A stretch of DNA of 64,000 bases from NCBI GenBank assembly GCA_023974075.1, contig CM043800.1, positions 28,991,452 to 29,055,451 of the forward strand. Direction: 5' to 3'. Positions 33,584 through 46,673 of this stretch are shown one piece after another. The stretch comes from Chaenocephalus aceratus. Its lineage: Eukaryota > Chordata > Actinopteri > Perciformes > Channichthyidae. The first letter of the stretch is position 1. Each line of letters begins with the position of its first letter. A program made the position numbers and the translations under genes. The notes beneath the pieces are model-generated. The model did no database searches. It was not told where the DNA came from and saw nothing but the letters and a program-made list of their open reading frames with translations.

Positions 33584-33984
33584 TTACCACTACTCACCTG
33601 CTGCTGCTTAAAACTCCGGTTCGATCATCAGACTTCGCCAGTTCTTCGTATACTCACAGTGGTGAACTCCAGTTCCGGCTGACTAGTATTGCTAGTCTTT
33701 TTGTTTACTCTTCCAGTTGGAATTTTTCCTATACTAATCCTGTTCTGTTTTGTGCCTGTTCCAGATACTCCATATTCCATTCCGTCCTGCCTGCCACGTC
33801 CAGCCCAACCTCCGTCTCATCCCTGCTCCACGTTCTTCCCACTCTGTTGAGTCTACTTTGTCTCCTGCCTGTTTTTTGAGGAACGTAAATAAATCCAGTT
33901 TTTTTGACACTACACCTAAGTCTCCGTCCCAAGTGTTCTGCATAGCGGATTCAAGTTTTGAGTCTCTTTACGAGGAGCGTAACA
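33445..33984 (+). repeat. 3' LTR of the chromovirus
   Basis: 540 bp. Compared with the 5' LTR I see A to G near 33663, loss of AG near 33847 and G to A near 33950. AATAAA at 33888-33893. Followed by the target duplication TGGTG. Confidence 0.93.
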
Positions 33985-33989
33985 TGGTG

Positions 33990-36900
33990 TTTTGTCCCTC
34001 GCTGAGTTTGTACCTTTTCTTTCTTTCTGCAGTTGTTCTGATGATGAGCATGAGGCAGCAAGACTCTTCTTCGCAGCCCAGTGTTTTCTACTAATGATAC
34101 TCCACAGACTTGAAGCCACGTTGATATGTCAGACACTGCAGCTTCACAACAAAAAGTATTTGTCTTTCACGTACATCCTTTGGTGGCCTTGTTCCCAGGC
34201 TGTCTAGAGTCTGCATGATAGTACCTCCTATTTCATTTGATTGAATTCTCTGTCTGTCTTTTTAGCTGCAGCTCCAAACAAGTGAAAACTGTTTTGATGT
34301 TTTTGTGGGGGAAAGAAAATCAAACCCTAAAGGCTAAAAGCGTGAACACATTCAAATGTGAAGGCTTTTTAATTTGTTTTTCTTTCAGCGAAGACGAGCA
34401 AACATCTGTTTGTTGGGAACCACATGAAGGCATACATGATAGAAGGATAACCACATTAATACATTGATATTCTCTTACATAGCCCAAAACAGTATGCACA
34501 TCAATTATTAGAGTGAGTATTTTTCTTACTCCTGTGGATGAATTTGCAAAGGAAAAAGGAGGACAGTTGTTCCAGACTGCGACAAAAATTGATCTTGATC
34601 TTGCCTTTTACTCAGTCTTAAAAGTGATTGAAAATGAAATGCCAATCAAGTATGACTAGCTACCTAGAAGATGTTCTAATAGGTGTCTGATTTCATTAGT
34701 TTATTTTGTTACAAATTGTGGGAAAACATTTGCACCTTTGTATTTTTGTCTTGATGTGTGCGCACTTGGTCCTGAAGAGCTGATCATTTTTAATGAACTT
34801 GCTGCTAATGTGCTCTCACCTTCATGATGTTCTGTTTAATTGGTAATGTGCCTCGTGAGAACAGTGTGGTTTTCTGCATTGTGCTGAGTCGCCCTTGGCA
34901 GGTTTGGGTGTTGATGGAGCCAGCCGTGAACAACTTTCCTTCACTGTAGCTGATTGTAATGAGAGCCTTTAATGTTCCTCTTAGTTAACAACTATAATGA
35001 AATATCTAATCATCATTATGTTATTATTCTAATCTCCCAGCCTCTCTTCAGCCTCCCATCATACTATTCAGAGCTTAAAACCGCTGCTGAATACACAAAG
35101 TCAACTTTGTTCCTTTAACAAGATCCACATGGCACCAATTTTTGCTAATATCTTACTTAAGCCCTCTTGTGCTTTTTTTCTCTTTTGTAAATCTTAACGT
35201 GATGCATCGTACGTAACAAGTGATGAAACCCTCCACTCACCTGGTATCACTGCCCTTTATTCGTTTTACTTTGCTTTATTGTTTTTAATTACATTTCTTA
35301 AAATAAATAGCCAAAAACACGTTCTGCAATGAATTACTGTAGTAATAAGGAAGCAATACAACACAAGTTGCATTTCTCTGGGTGTAGTGCTACGTTCAAT
35401 AAGGAAAGAAAAACAATGAAAAAACATGAAAAACAATAGCTGTACTTCCAGTTTCAGGACTATCAAACGGAAAAAAAAATAACCAGGAAATAGCAGAAGT
35501 CTGGTGAGTCTCGTACGTGGCAGTAGCAACGATTCTCTTCTCTAATGATGCGTTACAGGTGGGCAGCACACTCCAAATGATCAACTGGTGTGTGGCATAG
35601 ACCACTTTGTGTTTCTTGTCTGTCAGAATCCCAGTTTTGTTTTAAAGTGTGCATTCTGGATTAATTGGGCCAGTATTTTCCTGTGTCTTTATTACAAATT
35701 CATGACAAAACATTTCTCTTACTGGTTTCTTCTCCATCGCAACTGCATCCAAGGTCAACCACTTCCAAGGTTATCAGCCTCATATGGGTTTGGTACTCCA
35801 TGTGAATACAGAATAACTAACTTCTGAACATAACTTCACCAACAGAAGACAGTTATCATTTATTTACATGATTATTCCCCAATATTACATTACATTACAT
35901 GACTCCAAACTCCAGAGGCTGTAGATATTAGGACAGAAAGGTAGGATAAAGAGCAATAAAGTAATAGTAGGGAGGACTTCAAACAGGATGGTTATAAGAA
36001 AGGCAACATTTTTAACACGTGTGAAACCCAAAAACAACATGTCGTGTGAAATGGATATGTTTCAACAAATATCATTAGCTTTCGTACTATCACGAGATTC
36101 CAGCTAACGTAAAAGGTGAGGCTCAGCTGTACTGTAGTATTTAGACTTAAACACTGTGCCAAAATGACAAATAAAATAAGATTGCTTAGAATTATAAAAC
36201 ATAAAATACAATAAAGTGGTTATAATTCCAAAAACCTATGCTAAGCTCTTGCAATTACATCACCTTGTATAAACTTAACTTAATAATTGCATAACAAGAA
36301 CAAATCAAACATGATTTGACCTTATCTATGTCCTCATAATTTAGGTATATTTAAGACATTTGGATGGAAACATTACATTCACAATTTTAGTTTCTATAGG
36401 CCATGAGTGTACATGCTGAACACATGCACCAACAAACGTGTGTGATTACAGAAAGCGAACTAATGTCCATCATCTCATATCGTCATGTTGACCAAACCTA
36501 GTGTTTACATTTCATATTTGTATTTAATTTCTAATCAATATTACTCTTTCCATCAGTTGACGATTTAGCTTTTGTTGGCTCTGAAATAAATTGGTTTGTT
36601 GACTCTGCTTGTGGAGCTTTAACCAACCTATTTATTTATGCTCCAAATGCAGCTGTGTTTGTTTTAAAACTCCAATCTGTTTCTGAGATCTTGTGCATTA
36701 TGAGAGATTTAAAATCAAATTTTATGAAAGAAAAAAGGCTGAATTTGTTTTGGTCCCATCGCTTTAAAATATTTAGTTCACAACATTGAAAACAGTGAGA
36801 TTTAAAGAACGAGGAAGCATGGTCACATGGCGTGAGCATGGATTTGACTGCAGGGGGAGGTGGGAGACATGAAAAACGATTTTATTCCTTTTCTAAAACT

Positions 36901-37620
36901 GTCTGTGTTTAACCTCTGGCATACTATTAATTAAACTGAAACATGAATAAATTAATGCTTTGCCTTTATACGAGTTTCCTTCAGGGCAGTCTGTTCCCTC
37001 AGCTGTCAGTTAGACATCACGCGTTGATCCCCCACTTCTTCACACTGGACATCTTCCAATCCAGCTGTGTGGGGTTCAGGACTGCAATGATGGAAAATAA
37101 AGAGTGCTGATCCCTCACAAAGTGCCTCGCTCTGGGTAACCTTGACAGTGACTGCTGGTGGTGTGTGGCTCCTGGTAGTTTGGGTGGAGGAGGTTTCCAT
37201 TTGTCATGTGGTCCAGTGGCAGCAGCGGGATTTATTGGGCTTTGGGTGTCATCCCGTGACAAGGTGCACATTATTTCCGTGCATTATGGTCCCAGATGAT
37301 AGTAGTTGGAAGCTCCCTGTAAATAACCTCGAGGTTATGTCTTTTATTGAGTTATACATTGTGTTGAATTTATGATTGAAGCCCTATGGAAGAACATATA
37401 AAAGAATATACGAGTACAATTCCCAGTGGAGCGTGAACAGAGGTGGAGGGAATACATTCCCTATGCTTTACGAGAGCTAATGTGAAAACAATGATGCCAC
37501 GGCAAATGTTAAGCACCAATGCACACGAACAAATCTGCAGAGACTAGCAGGTATTGGTAATCCTTTCACTACTACTTCACAAAAAGGTATCCATGTTTTT
37601 TTTGTAAGACCGAATAGGGG
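33990..37620. other. Low-repeat region without recognised genes
   Basis: About 3.6 kb of AT-rich DNA with short frames only (up to about 87 codons). No transposon ends or RNA genes were recognised. Short ATTAC repeats near 35883-35900. Confidence 0.45.
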
Positions 37621-37650
37621 CGTTCACACCAAGTTCTGTTAGTAATTATT
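37612..37650 (+). other. Isolated GGGGCGTTCACACCAAG-like end
   Basis: aggggcgttcacaccaagtt resembles the inner TIR part of the element at 44473-47325 (gcgttcacaccaagccccc). It may be a solitary fragment of the same family; no partner was seen nearby. Confidence 0.3.
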
Positions 37651-38489
37651 GAACCCTGAGAGCAGGACAGACTGAAAAGAGTCAAGGGAAGCCTATAAAA
37701 GTTAACAGCATTTAATTACACAAAAGATGGGGTGATATACAAATACAATTTGCGAGTGGCGGGCCTCTCCCCATGTGTTGGTCAGCCCAGGTCAGGAGGA
37801 GAAGAGGTCTTGGCTTGCTCTTCCTGTTGTCATCTGAGGTCTTCTCCTATTGGCCGGCGTCGACGGGGGGCGTGTCCAATGCAATTCCTGCCGGTTTCTG
37901 CTGAATTACATCATTCTGATGTCTGTGGTTGTTTAAACATTCCTTAACAAACGTGATTTCATTATGGGCATAGATATGTCTCATAATTATTTGTGTGAAC
38001 ATAAAAATTATTTGTGTGTAAATATGTGATTTGTAAATCATTTGTAAACACCATCCACAAATGCATTTAAAGATTTGCAAACTCACAAATAAATGTGCAA
38101 ATGTAAAACGGATCTGCAAATACGCTAAATATTTTCACAAATAAAAAAAAGATCTGTGAATATCTCTTTAACATTTACAACTTTCGATCAGGCATTTGTG
38201 AATCCATTTTGTATTTGACGACCAAAAATGCACTTGCGGATCTCAAATCTCTGCTCGTGGATCTCACATTTCTGCTCGTGGATCGTCTTTTTACACACAC
38301 GGAATTGTGAAACATATTTTACGCCGGTCTTGGCTAAAATCTACTCGTTTCACTCGGTTATTTTCGGAAACCACGTGATGGCCTGCAGATGAAGACATTT
38401 CCGCATGCTTTCAAAGTAAGAGCATGATGGTTTGTTTAATGCTCTGTTTTTTTATTATAATGAACAGCGGAACGTTAGATGCATTCTTT

Positions 38490-38569
<80 letters not shown>

Positions 38570-38570
38570 G
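38490..38570 (+). repeat. (ATC)n microsatellite in left arm of foldback
   Basis: About 27 uninterrupted TCA/ATC units. The inverted partner at 43261-43294 has only about 10-11 units and one interruption, so the left tract has expanded or the right has contracted. Confidence 0.92.
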
Positions 38571-38879
38571 TTATAGTGATACAGTTAGTTTGTGTTAGTT
38601 TATTGGATCAATATAGCATATATCGAGCACTTTCGTTGATGTTGAAGTACAGGCTATACGCCACTTTCAGATCCCGGGGGAGCAGCTGGCAGCGAAGCAG
38701 CCCAGATAAAACTCTTTCTTCATTGTTTGTTGTGTATTCAGTCAAGCGGGTCAAAGTTACAAAGCACTTCACATCTTATTATTATTATTATCTTGGTTGC
38801 TTGGAGCTGAGTTGGTATAACCCTGAATTAGATTAGAAAATTTTAGAAATATGAGGAATAACCTCTTGGTTTTATAAAC

Positions 38880-40585
38880 CGTTTTGTAATTACTTCTTCA
38901 TCCATTTTTGGATCTCTGCGGGGTTTTCTTTTAAAACCCTAAACCCCCCCTTGGGGTTGGTCCCTCCCCTCTCCCTCTGCGGATCTAAGGTCCGGTAGAG
39001 GGGAATGGGGTACAGAGTTGCTTATCCAGGCGGGGGAGTACATCTGACGAAGAGATAGGTTGTTGTGCTCTCTATCTCTGTTTCTTATCCTACATTTTCA
39101 CCCTGGACTAGAGGGAAAGCGTTCTTGGATGCCTTCTCAGCTCTGTTTCTTACTATATTCTTCCTACCCCGTTTACTTTGAACTATTCTAGGAGAGTGTG
39201 TTGACGTTGACTCGTTGGGCCTTTCCTCCTGTACTTGTTTGTTCCCCAGTTCTTTCCTTTAACTGAATCTAGGAGAGGGCATTTAGGCCTCTCTACTTCC
39301 TTCTTGTGATTAGTTTAGTTTTTCACCCCCTTTCCCTTGAACTAATTTATACAGGAGAGTGAATTTACGTAGTCACATTGTGCCTCTCGGCGTATACTTT
39401 TACTTTCTGTCTCTTTGGAGAGTGCTAGTACATTGGATACGTTGGGCCTTTTCACTGTTGTCCCTCTTCACTAGTATCCCATGTCCCCTCTTCATAATTT
39501 GGGTCTTCATAATTTCCACCCTCTTCTAAGGGGAAGCATGATGGTGCCTTTTCTTTTCAATTTCTGGCTTTGTGTTTCTTCACCTCTTACTCGTTTAATA
39601 TTTAGGAGAGTGCATTTACGTAGTCACGTTGTGCCTCTCTTCCTCTGTTTCTGGCTGTTCTTTTCATACCCTTGTTTCTCAGAGAAGAGAAGAAATACTA
39701 TTCTAAAAAGGAGCTGACACATGGTGTCTCTTCACTTGTACACTTGAGGGGTCAGAGTTCATATGGTGAGGGATTCCATGAGCGGTATGCGCCGGTCTGT
39801 GCCTTTACCTTGGACTTCTAATAGAACTGCTTGGGTCTTGATAGATTGAGTGGGGAAGTTCATGAGATCTTTCTAGAGGGTTATCAAGAATAACTTGTAT
39901 CCAATGACCTTTTCCCTCTCTGTCTGTGTCTGTGTATTCTCTTGTTCCGATTAACCCAGCCAAATCTTTTTTCTTGTTTTGAGTTTCTATATCTACGCCG
40001 GGATCCGGAGTCGAGGCTGATCCTCTTGCTGTAGTCCTGTGTCTTGGATCCTCTATCCTGAGTTCTGGATTAAGTCGTGGACTTCGGGTCGTGGCTGAAC
40101 CTGTCTCTGCGGTCCTGCCTTGGGTCTCGTCATGCTGCTTCCCTGATGGCTTCCACAGGATTGTAGCTGACATCCTCGTGGATTCATCTTCTTATTACAG
40201 ACATATGCATTTCCTAACATTCGGTCGATATGCTGTAAAATGTATTATCTCTTCGATTTACACACGGCATCTATTGCACGTCTGTCCGTCCTGGGAGAGG
40301 GATCCCTCCTCTGTTGCTCTCCCTGAGGTTTCTCCCATTTTGTCCCCTTAAACTGTGGGTTTTCTCTGGAAGTGTTTCCTTGTACGATGTGAGGGTCTAA
40401 GGACAGAGGGTGTCGTTTTTCTCATACTGATATTCTGAACAATCTGTGCTGTTGTATTTGCTGTAAAGTGTCCCTACTGTAGGCTATTTTTATTATATGT
40501 ACAGCACTTTGGCTCGACCAAACATCATTTATAAATGTGCTATATAAATAAAACTTGATTTTATTTTATTTTATTTTATTAATCG
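38880..40585 (+). mobile_element. L2-type LINE 3' region with degenerate repeats
   Basis: Positions 39900-40585 match the 3' UTR of the LINE at 10600-14634 (ctcttgttccgattaaccca; acgccgggatccggagtc; cgtctgtccgtcctgggaga; gtgctatataaataaaactt) and end in a TTTTA tail. Upstream, 39100-39670 holds about six degenerate units around gagagtgcatttacgtagtc and gttgtgcctctc. The 5' boundary near 38880 is approximate. No RT remains, so this is a heavily truncated copy lying in the loop of the foldback element. Confidence 0.65.
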
Positions 40586-40614
40586 GCCTAATTTTACTTT
40601 ACCAGTGCAGTAAT

Positions 40615-42524
40615 CAGTGTTGGGTGTAACGCGTTACAAAAGTAACGGAGTTACAGTAATATATTACTCTTTGCTGTAACGAAGTAATGTAACGCATTAC
40701 TAATGAAATGTGGATAATATATTACCCGTTACAATGCTCAGTAACGCAGTTACGACACATTTCAACCCAAAATGAAATGGTGTTTTGTTTTTTAAGAATG
40801 TACTAACATAGTGAGACATTCCGACACCAGAGACAAATTGTGCGGGTAGATTAGTAAACCTGGTGTGTTTACCCTTCAGGCTTCGCGTCGGGATCTTCGG
40901 GGCAGTTGAATGTTATGCACCCTCTATTCAAAAAAGAGAACGGAGCGAAATATACAAACAACAAATTGTGTCAGGTGCGCGTGACCTGCTCCACTGCGCG
41001 TGCATCATTTCCAAAGTGCTTCCACAGCAGTGACACACATCTGTGGATAATCATTTATACGAAAATGGTTAACGCAACCATCACTAAACGCCAGCAACAC
41101 TGCATACTGCAGACAGTAGCAACAGGTCAGATGGGGACATCACGTTACCCTCCGTTGTGGACACTTACTCTCGCCTGACTCGCCGCCCTCGCCGCCCTCG
41201 CCCCCGGAGCAGCAGTTTTCGTTGCCCGAAACTACGCTGCCCCTCTGCGGCCCGCAGGTGCCAGGATACCACGGCAAAACAGAGCCTGCCCAGGTATATC
41301 TAAACAAGTACCCGCCTGTACAGTGGGGTTGTTAGGCGGTCATCTTGCAGCTAGTGGTATAAAAATAGACAATGGAATATTCATGTAAAATAGTGCCATA
41401 TTCTGGCATGCCTGAATAAATGTTGGGTCAAAAATAATGCATACAATAGCACAGATGCCTTCACCACGACTGGCTACAAAAAGATCTCATATCCCAAGCT
41501 TATCAACAAGCTAATGTTGCAGCTGAAATGTTCTCCAGGTCACAAAGCCAACCTCACATGATGATGTACCAGTTTTCAAGTAAATATTCTCTTCCCAGAG
41601 TATATGATGGGACCAAGGGGATGATGTTGTACATGGTTTTAATAATACTTTTGCTTTTCAATGTTTGCCATTTCAAACCATGAGCTGGTTTAAATAATAT
41701 TTGCCTTGATTTACAATATGTTCTCATTTGTTTTATCAGTAGCTACAGTTTTGAAGCTTTTGTGCTTTTCCACTTTTCCACTTTGGACGATATGAAATAT
41801 TTCAGGATTGCACTTTTAACTCACTTGAAATGTTCTCACTTGCTTTGTTTCAAAACATAACAAAGGCCATAATCTGTTCATTGGGGACCATCAATGCTAT
41901 TTTTCATTGCTGTTGCGGCCACTATTGCTCATGTAAACCTACTACTGCTGCGCCCCCTGTGATCTCAGAGGCACCCTGAGTCATGTTGTTCTGGAACCGG
42001 GCCTGTACACGGCCATATACTAAACAAACTACAGAGCCCATTCCGTGTCCTGTTATTGTTTACTTCCTCTCTGCCTTCTTCTGGTGATTTATCTGACGTC
42101 CAGCGCTCCGTCTTTTAACCTCTTTTCCTTTCTCTTTCTTGATCCTCCTTAGCAACCTTCATTATAGTCCTTGACAGTGGTCTGTACTGGATTAACACCG
42201 TGTCACATGTTAAGAATTTACAATCAGAATCGAGTATTCAACTAAGCCGTGTAATACAAGTTGTTAGTAGCCTTAATGGCCTACACAGTTGTTATGCTAT
42301 ACCACATTGCCCTTCACTGGATGTATAATGAGCTGCACTAAACTACATTTCAGCATTTAAAATACCTAGCCATTCTTTTGCGGTTATTTTGGTGAAAGTA
42401 ACTCAAAAGTAGTGTAACTCATTACATTTCAGAGACAGTAATATTTTAATGTAACTTATTACTTTCAAAAGACAGTAATAAGTAATATGTATATTACATT
42501 TTGGAAGTAACTGGCCCAACACTG
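40615..42524. mobile_element. Non-autonomous hAT element (1.9 kb)
   Basis: Perfect 8-bp duplications GCAGTAAT (40607-40614, 42525-42532). Ends: CAGTGTTGGGTGTAACGCGTTAC and, reversed, CAGTGTTGGGCCAGTTACTTCC. Subterminal repeats of gtaac/gttac words resemble those of the BED-exon hAT at 27128. The interior includes a GC-rich patch at 41160-41290 and has no recognisable transposase frame. Confidence 0.9.
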
Positions 42525-42710
42525 GCAGTAATAAAGTAATCTGTAGAAAAGCACCGTATTTAGGTTAGCCTTCATAGTAAGGCTACATTAAATGTTATAA
42601 TATTCATTGTGTCCTTTCTACTGATATATTCCTGTCTATTGCTTTCATTTGTATTTAATGTTATTGTGTTTATACTTGTTTCCACACATTTCACAATTTG
42701 GGATGATTAT

Positions 42711-42744
42711 TATCTATCTACATATGAATCTATTTATCTTTCCG

Positions 42745-42785
<41 letters not shown>

Positions 42786-42976
42786 ATATCTATCTGTCTG
42801 TCTGTCTATCTATCTAGCTATATATCTGTCTATCTATCTATCTATCTATCTATCTGTCTATCCACCTATCCATCTATCTACCTGTCTTACTGTCTGTCTA
42901 TCTATCTGTCTGTCTGTCTGTCTGCCTGTCTGCCTACCTATCTACCTACTATACCTGCCTGCCTACCTACCTACTA
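42711..42976 (+). repeat. (TCTA)n / (TCTG)n / (CCTA)n compound microsatellite
   Basis: About 265 bp of tetranucleotide units that grade from TCTA to TCTG and CCTA/CCTG. Translated frames such as IYLSIYLS are a consequence of the repeat only. Confidence 0.92.
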
Positions 42977-43260
42977 GTTGTTTTGTTTGGAAAGGTTTTG
43001 TCATTGTATTGCTCTTTACCGGCACCTGCAGAGTACAGGACTTTACATTGTACTTACAATTTTACATTGTAACTTTGACCCGCTTGACTGAATACACAAC
43101 AAACAATGAAGAAAGAGTTTTATCTGGGCTGCTTCGCTGCCAGCTGCTCCCCCCGGGACCCGGAAGTGGCGTATAGCCTGTACTTCAACATCAACGAAAG
43201 TGCTCGATATATGCTATATTGAACCAATAAACTAACACAAACTAACTGTATCACTATAAC

Positions 43261-43294
43261 ATGATGATGATGATGATGATGATGATGATGGTGA
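43261..43294 (-). repeat. (GAT)n microsatellite in right arm of foldback
   Basis: About 10 ATG/GAT units followed by gtgat, the inverted counterpart of the ATC tract at 38490-38570. Confidence 0.9.
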
Positions 43295-45453
43295 TAAAGA
43301 ATGCATCTAACGTTCCGCTGTTCAATATAATAAAAAAACAGAGCATTAAACAAACCATCATGCTCTTACTTTGAAATAATGCGGAAATGTCGTCATCAGC
43401 AGGCCATCATGGTTTCCGAAAATAACCGAGTGACACGAGTAGATTTTAGCCGAGACCGGCGGAAAATATGTCTCAAAATTCCGTGTGTAAAAAGACGATC
43501 CACAAGCAGAAATGTGAGATCCACGAGCAGAGATTTGAGATCCGCAAGCGCATTTTTGGTCAACAAATACAAAATGGATTCACAATGCCTGATCGAAAGT
43601 TGTAAATGTTAAAGAGATATTCACAGATCTTTTTTTATTGTGAAAATATTTAGCGTATTTGCAGATCCGTTTTATACGGAGCCCGCGGCCTAGGGGACAT
43701 GGAGAAGAAAAAAAAATTATTTGAAAAAAAAAAAAAATAATGTTTTGCGAGATCTCGCAAAACCCCGTTGCAGTTTGTAAACGGTCCCTAAGCACTCCTC
43801 TCCCTCCTCCAGCTGCAGATTGTGACCAATTCTTGATGTTTAGCTCGGATGACGGCGCGTATCGAACTGTTCTGATAAAAACGACTCTGTAGCTAGTTGT
43901 CTACCTTGCTATGATTGTAAAGTCATGTTGTTTGTATTTTTACAACGTTATGTTCATGAGTTATTGATCCGCGAAATTCGAATCTGTCAATAACTCAGCT
44001 CAAAGGAACGTGCATGTCCCTCGCTCTGAGTGTTTTCTTGAGGTGTCTTCACTTATGTGAAACCCTTTTATATATACAGTCTATGTGTGAAACCCATGCC
44101 TATTGCCAAGCACTGATGTTATATCTTTATATTTAATTCCAAGCTCAAAGTAAAATCGATGAACCACTCCAAATTATTTTTATGTTCACACAAATAATTA
44201 TGAGACATATATGTGCCCATATTTCAGCGTCAATGAATAAGTGTTAAACCCAGTGTGTTTAGGGTACAACATCACGTCATTTCACATTAAATTCACGGTT
44301 TGAAAACGTAGCATTTCGGCACATGCTAATGCTAACCGGAATTGACAAAATTCACTGCCGGAAAACCGGAAGTCAAGTGTAAATATTCGGTTTTTAGAAT
44401 AAAACAGATTTAAGTGTATTTAATTCAAATTACGCCATATCAACATTGATTTTAATTTCTAACAGTCCTTTTCCCACAATAGTTCAAGAGAACTCAGTTC
44501 ATAAGAACTCTTTTAGTTCTGATGAACTAAAGCAGATCGCGTTCACACCAAGCCCCCAGGAAGTGCGCCGGAGTCTGATGAGAATATTCGTTGTGGCCAA
44601 ACGGTGGTACTACACTTCCTTTAGGTTGCTGGGCCCGGAAACACTTTTTACCATTGACTTACATTGGGAAAGAGTGGTCTGTAACTCGTTGGATACTTTT
44701 TTTAAAAACTAAATAAACAACCCAGTATGAACACTTGTATAGCCCTTATTAAAAACATTCGTTCCTCAGTTGTAAAAATGTGCTAATAACGTTATTCTGA
44801 GAGTTATTTCCCTCTGCATTATGAACGCGCATCTAACCCACGGCCATATATATATATATAAATACGCCATTTTCCTCGAGGTGCAAATATCCTGGAGGTG
44901 CAAATATAAACAGCTAGCTAACGTAGCCAGGCAGAGCGCACTAGGTTTTTTTTCTGAATTAACCACCGAAGAAATCGCTGCATGTCTTCGGATTACATCT
45001 CTGGACTTGAGGGGTGTGCTCTAGGTCGTTACCAGCGTAACTAGAGCTGTGTGGGTTGTCGGATTGCCCTTACAGACTGCCTGCAGATGTATGGAAAAAC
45101 GACCCTTGAAAGTGGCCGTCGTCGATTTTGGCTGCATCTACGTCTAATTTCTGGAAACACCAGGTGAATACCCCCACTTGTCACAATAATATTATCATGC
45201 CATTGCATATATGTGGTATTTTAGAGTTGACTAGATATTGATTAAAGCAATAGACTATGATATTCTGCTTGCACCTCGCGTGAAATGGCGGTTACCGGAA
45301 GTACGGTGTCGCCCTCGGCCCAATACCCGTATGTGTGTGTGAAAGAATAAAGAACGGACCCATATCGCCTTACTGCCATCCCACGGAGCTGTAATAATGG
45401 CCCTCGGCGGCCCGTAGTTTCAGAGCACATCAAGTTTAAAATACCATCCACAA

Positions 45454-45512
45454 GCTGATGCTGACAGCCCCGCTGATGCTGACAGCCCCGCTGATGCTGA
45501 CAGCCCCGCTGT
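45454..45512 (+). repeat. 18-bp tandem repeat (3 units)
   Basis: gctgatgctgacagcccc repeated three times, followed by a diverged part. 18 bp keeps frame, but no gene context is visible. Confidence 0.85.
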
Positions 45513-45891
45513 TGCCGCCCGCCTTGCAGCAGACCACACTTCCACGCTCACCGGCAGGCACCGAATGGCTATTGGGAGGACTGGGAGGGTGTGTGTATGT
45601 GTGGCCCGAGGGAGCGAGAGAGAGACCTTACGTGCATTGTTGTTGTTGTTAGCATCTGGTGCTAGCTAGCTGCGCTAACGGATATAAGGAGCTGTTTAAA
45701 TGAAAACAGAGGAGCGACATTTCGCCACAACTGCGCCGAGCACTTGACTTTATGCAGGAAGCCAGACAGTGGGACATTGTACGAAAAGTCAGCACACTCA
45801 GCACGGATAGTGGGCAACATGATTGCAGCTTCCAGGCAGCTCCCGTTCGAGCATAATTATGCCTTGAGTTGCACATAGCTCCAACGATCCA

Positions 45892-45892
<1 letters not shown>

Positions 45893-45987
<95 letters not shown>
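45893..45987 (+). repeat. (CA)n microsatellite
   Basis: About 95 bp of CA units with one CC interruption near 45945. Confidence 0.95.
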
Positions 45988-46194
45988 ATTTGTATTGTAT
46001 TATTGTATGAGAGGTTCCAGGTTGAATTGAGGCGAATATTTGTAATGTTCAGAGGTTGTATATATAATATTCATGAGAATATTTGTCATTGTTCAAATGA
46101 TAATAAACATTAGCATAAAGCATATTTGTCCACTCATATGTTGATAAGAGTATTAAAAACTTGAAAAATATTCCTCTAAGGTACATTTAGAACA

Positions 46195-46262
46195 GATCAA
46201 AAATGTGCGATTAATTTTGCGATTAATCGCGATTAAATATTTTAATCGACTGACAGCCCTAA
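46195..46262 (-). mobile_element. hAT-like MITE terminus (TAGGGCTGTCAGTCG)
   Basis: The stretch gcgattaatcgcgattaaat to gactgacagcccta, reversed, starts TAGGGCTGTCAGTCGATTA, a terminus frequent in fish hAT MITEs. Only this end was found; an AT run follows directly at 46263. Confidence 0.5.
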
Positions 46263-46673
46263 TATATATATATATATACAGTTGCAATAATTATTTCATG
46301 TTAAATGAAGCTCTGTTGGATATCACTAGATCATGTTACAGCGTAGTATAAGTACATGACGATTGATGTGTACATTAGCATAATTACTAGCTAGCTGCTA
46401 ACTGCTGCCGCCTCGTTAATATCAAATTCATCATAATAACTTCCATTACCATGCTGTCATCAACGCACGGTGCTGTTACGTGTACGCAAATTGACGTGCT
46501 TGATGTGAACGAGCATTTTGGTTAAAGTTGCGCATGCGCTATGAGGGCACATGCGGGTACTTCTCAGGCATGCCGGGTAATCTGTGACGTTTCACTCTCT
46601 CAAAAGTTGGGCCATTTTATCATCATGCGCTAATGAGCAACTCTCATAGGAATGAATGAGGCCCCACGCTGTA

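Larger units (their letters stand above)
28529..33984 (+). mobile_element. Young Ty3/Gypsy chromovirus (sushi/Tf1-like), nearly complete
   Basis: 5456 bp flanked by a 5-bp duplication TGGTG (28524-28528, 33985-33989). The LTRs, 542 and 540 bp, differ by only two substitutions and one 2-bp indel by eye, so the insertion is recent. Order: LTR, self-priming site, gag, pol (PR-RT-RNaseH-IN) with C-terminal chromodomain, polypurine tract (33431-33444), LTR. The chromodomain and the priming arrangement place it with vertebrate chromoviruses. One frameshift inside integrase makes this copy defective. Confidence 0.95.
37963..44222. mobile_element. Giant foldback (long inverted repeat) element
   Basis: Left arm 37963-38763 and right arm 43068-44222 are inverted copies: gggcatagatatgtctcata at the left end against tatgagacatatatgtgccc at the right end, and the ATC tract with its flanks (aacgttagatgcattcttta). 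The innermost match is gtcaagcgggtcaaagttac at 38740-38760. Right-arm positions 43680-44165 are unrelated to the left arm (replacement or insertion). ATTTCA borders both ends, a possible 6-bp duplication. The loop carries a LINE 3' region, a 1.9-kb hAT and a TCTA array. No transposase was recognised; the family is unknown to me. Confidence 0.7.

Noticed and set aside
38432..38836. Poly-His ORF of 134 codons
   Set aside because: The His run is a translated ATC microsatellite inside the foldback arm; the other arm gives the same peptide on the opposite strand.
40906..41178. 90-codon ORF inside the 1.9-kb hAT as transposase
   Set aside because: No BED finger, hAT dimerisation or catalytic motif is visible.
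42609..43176. Tyr/Leu/Ser-rich ORFs resembling a membrane protein
   Set aside because: They are translations of the TCTA/TCTG microsatellite.
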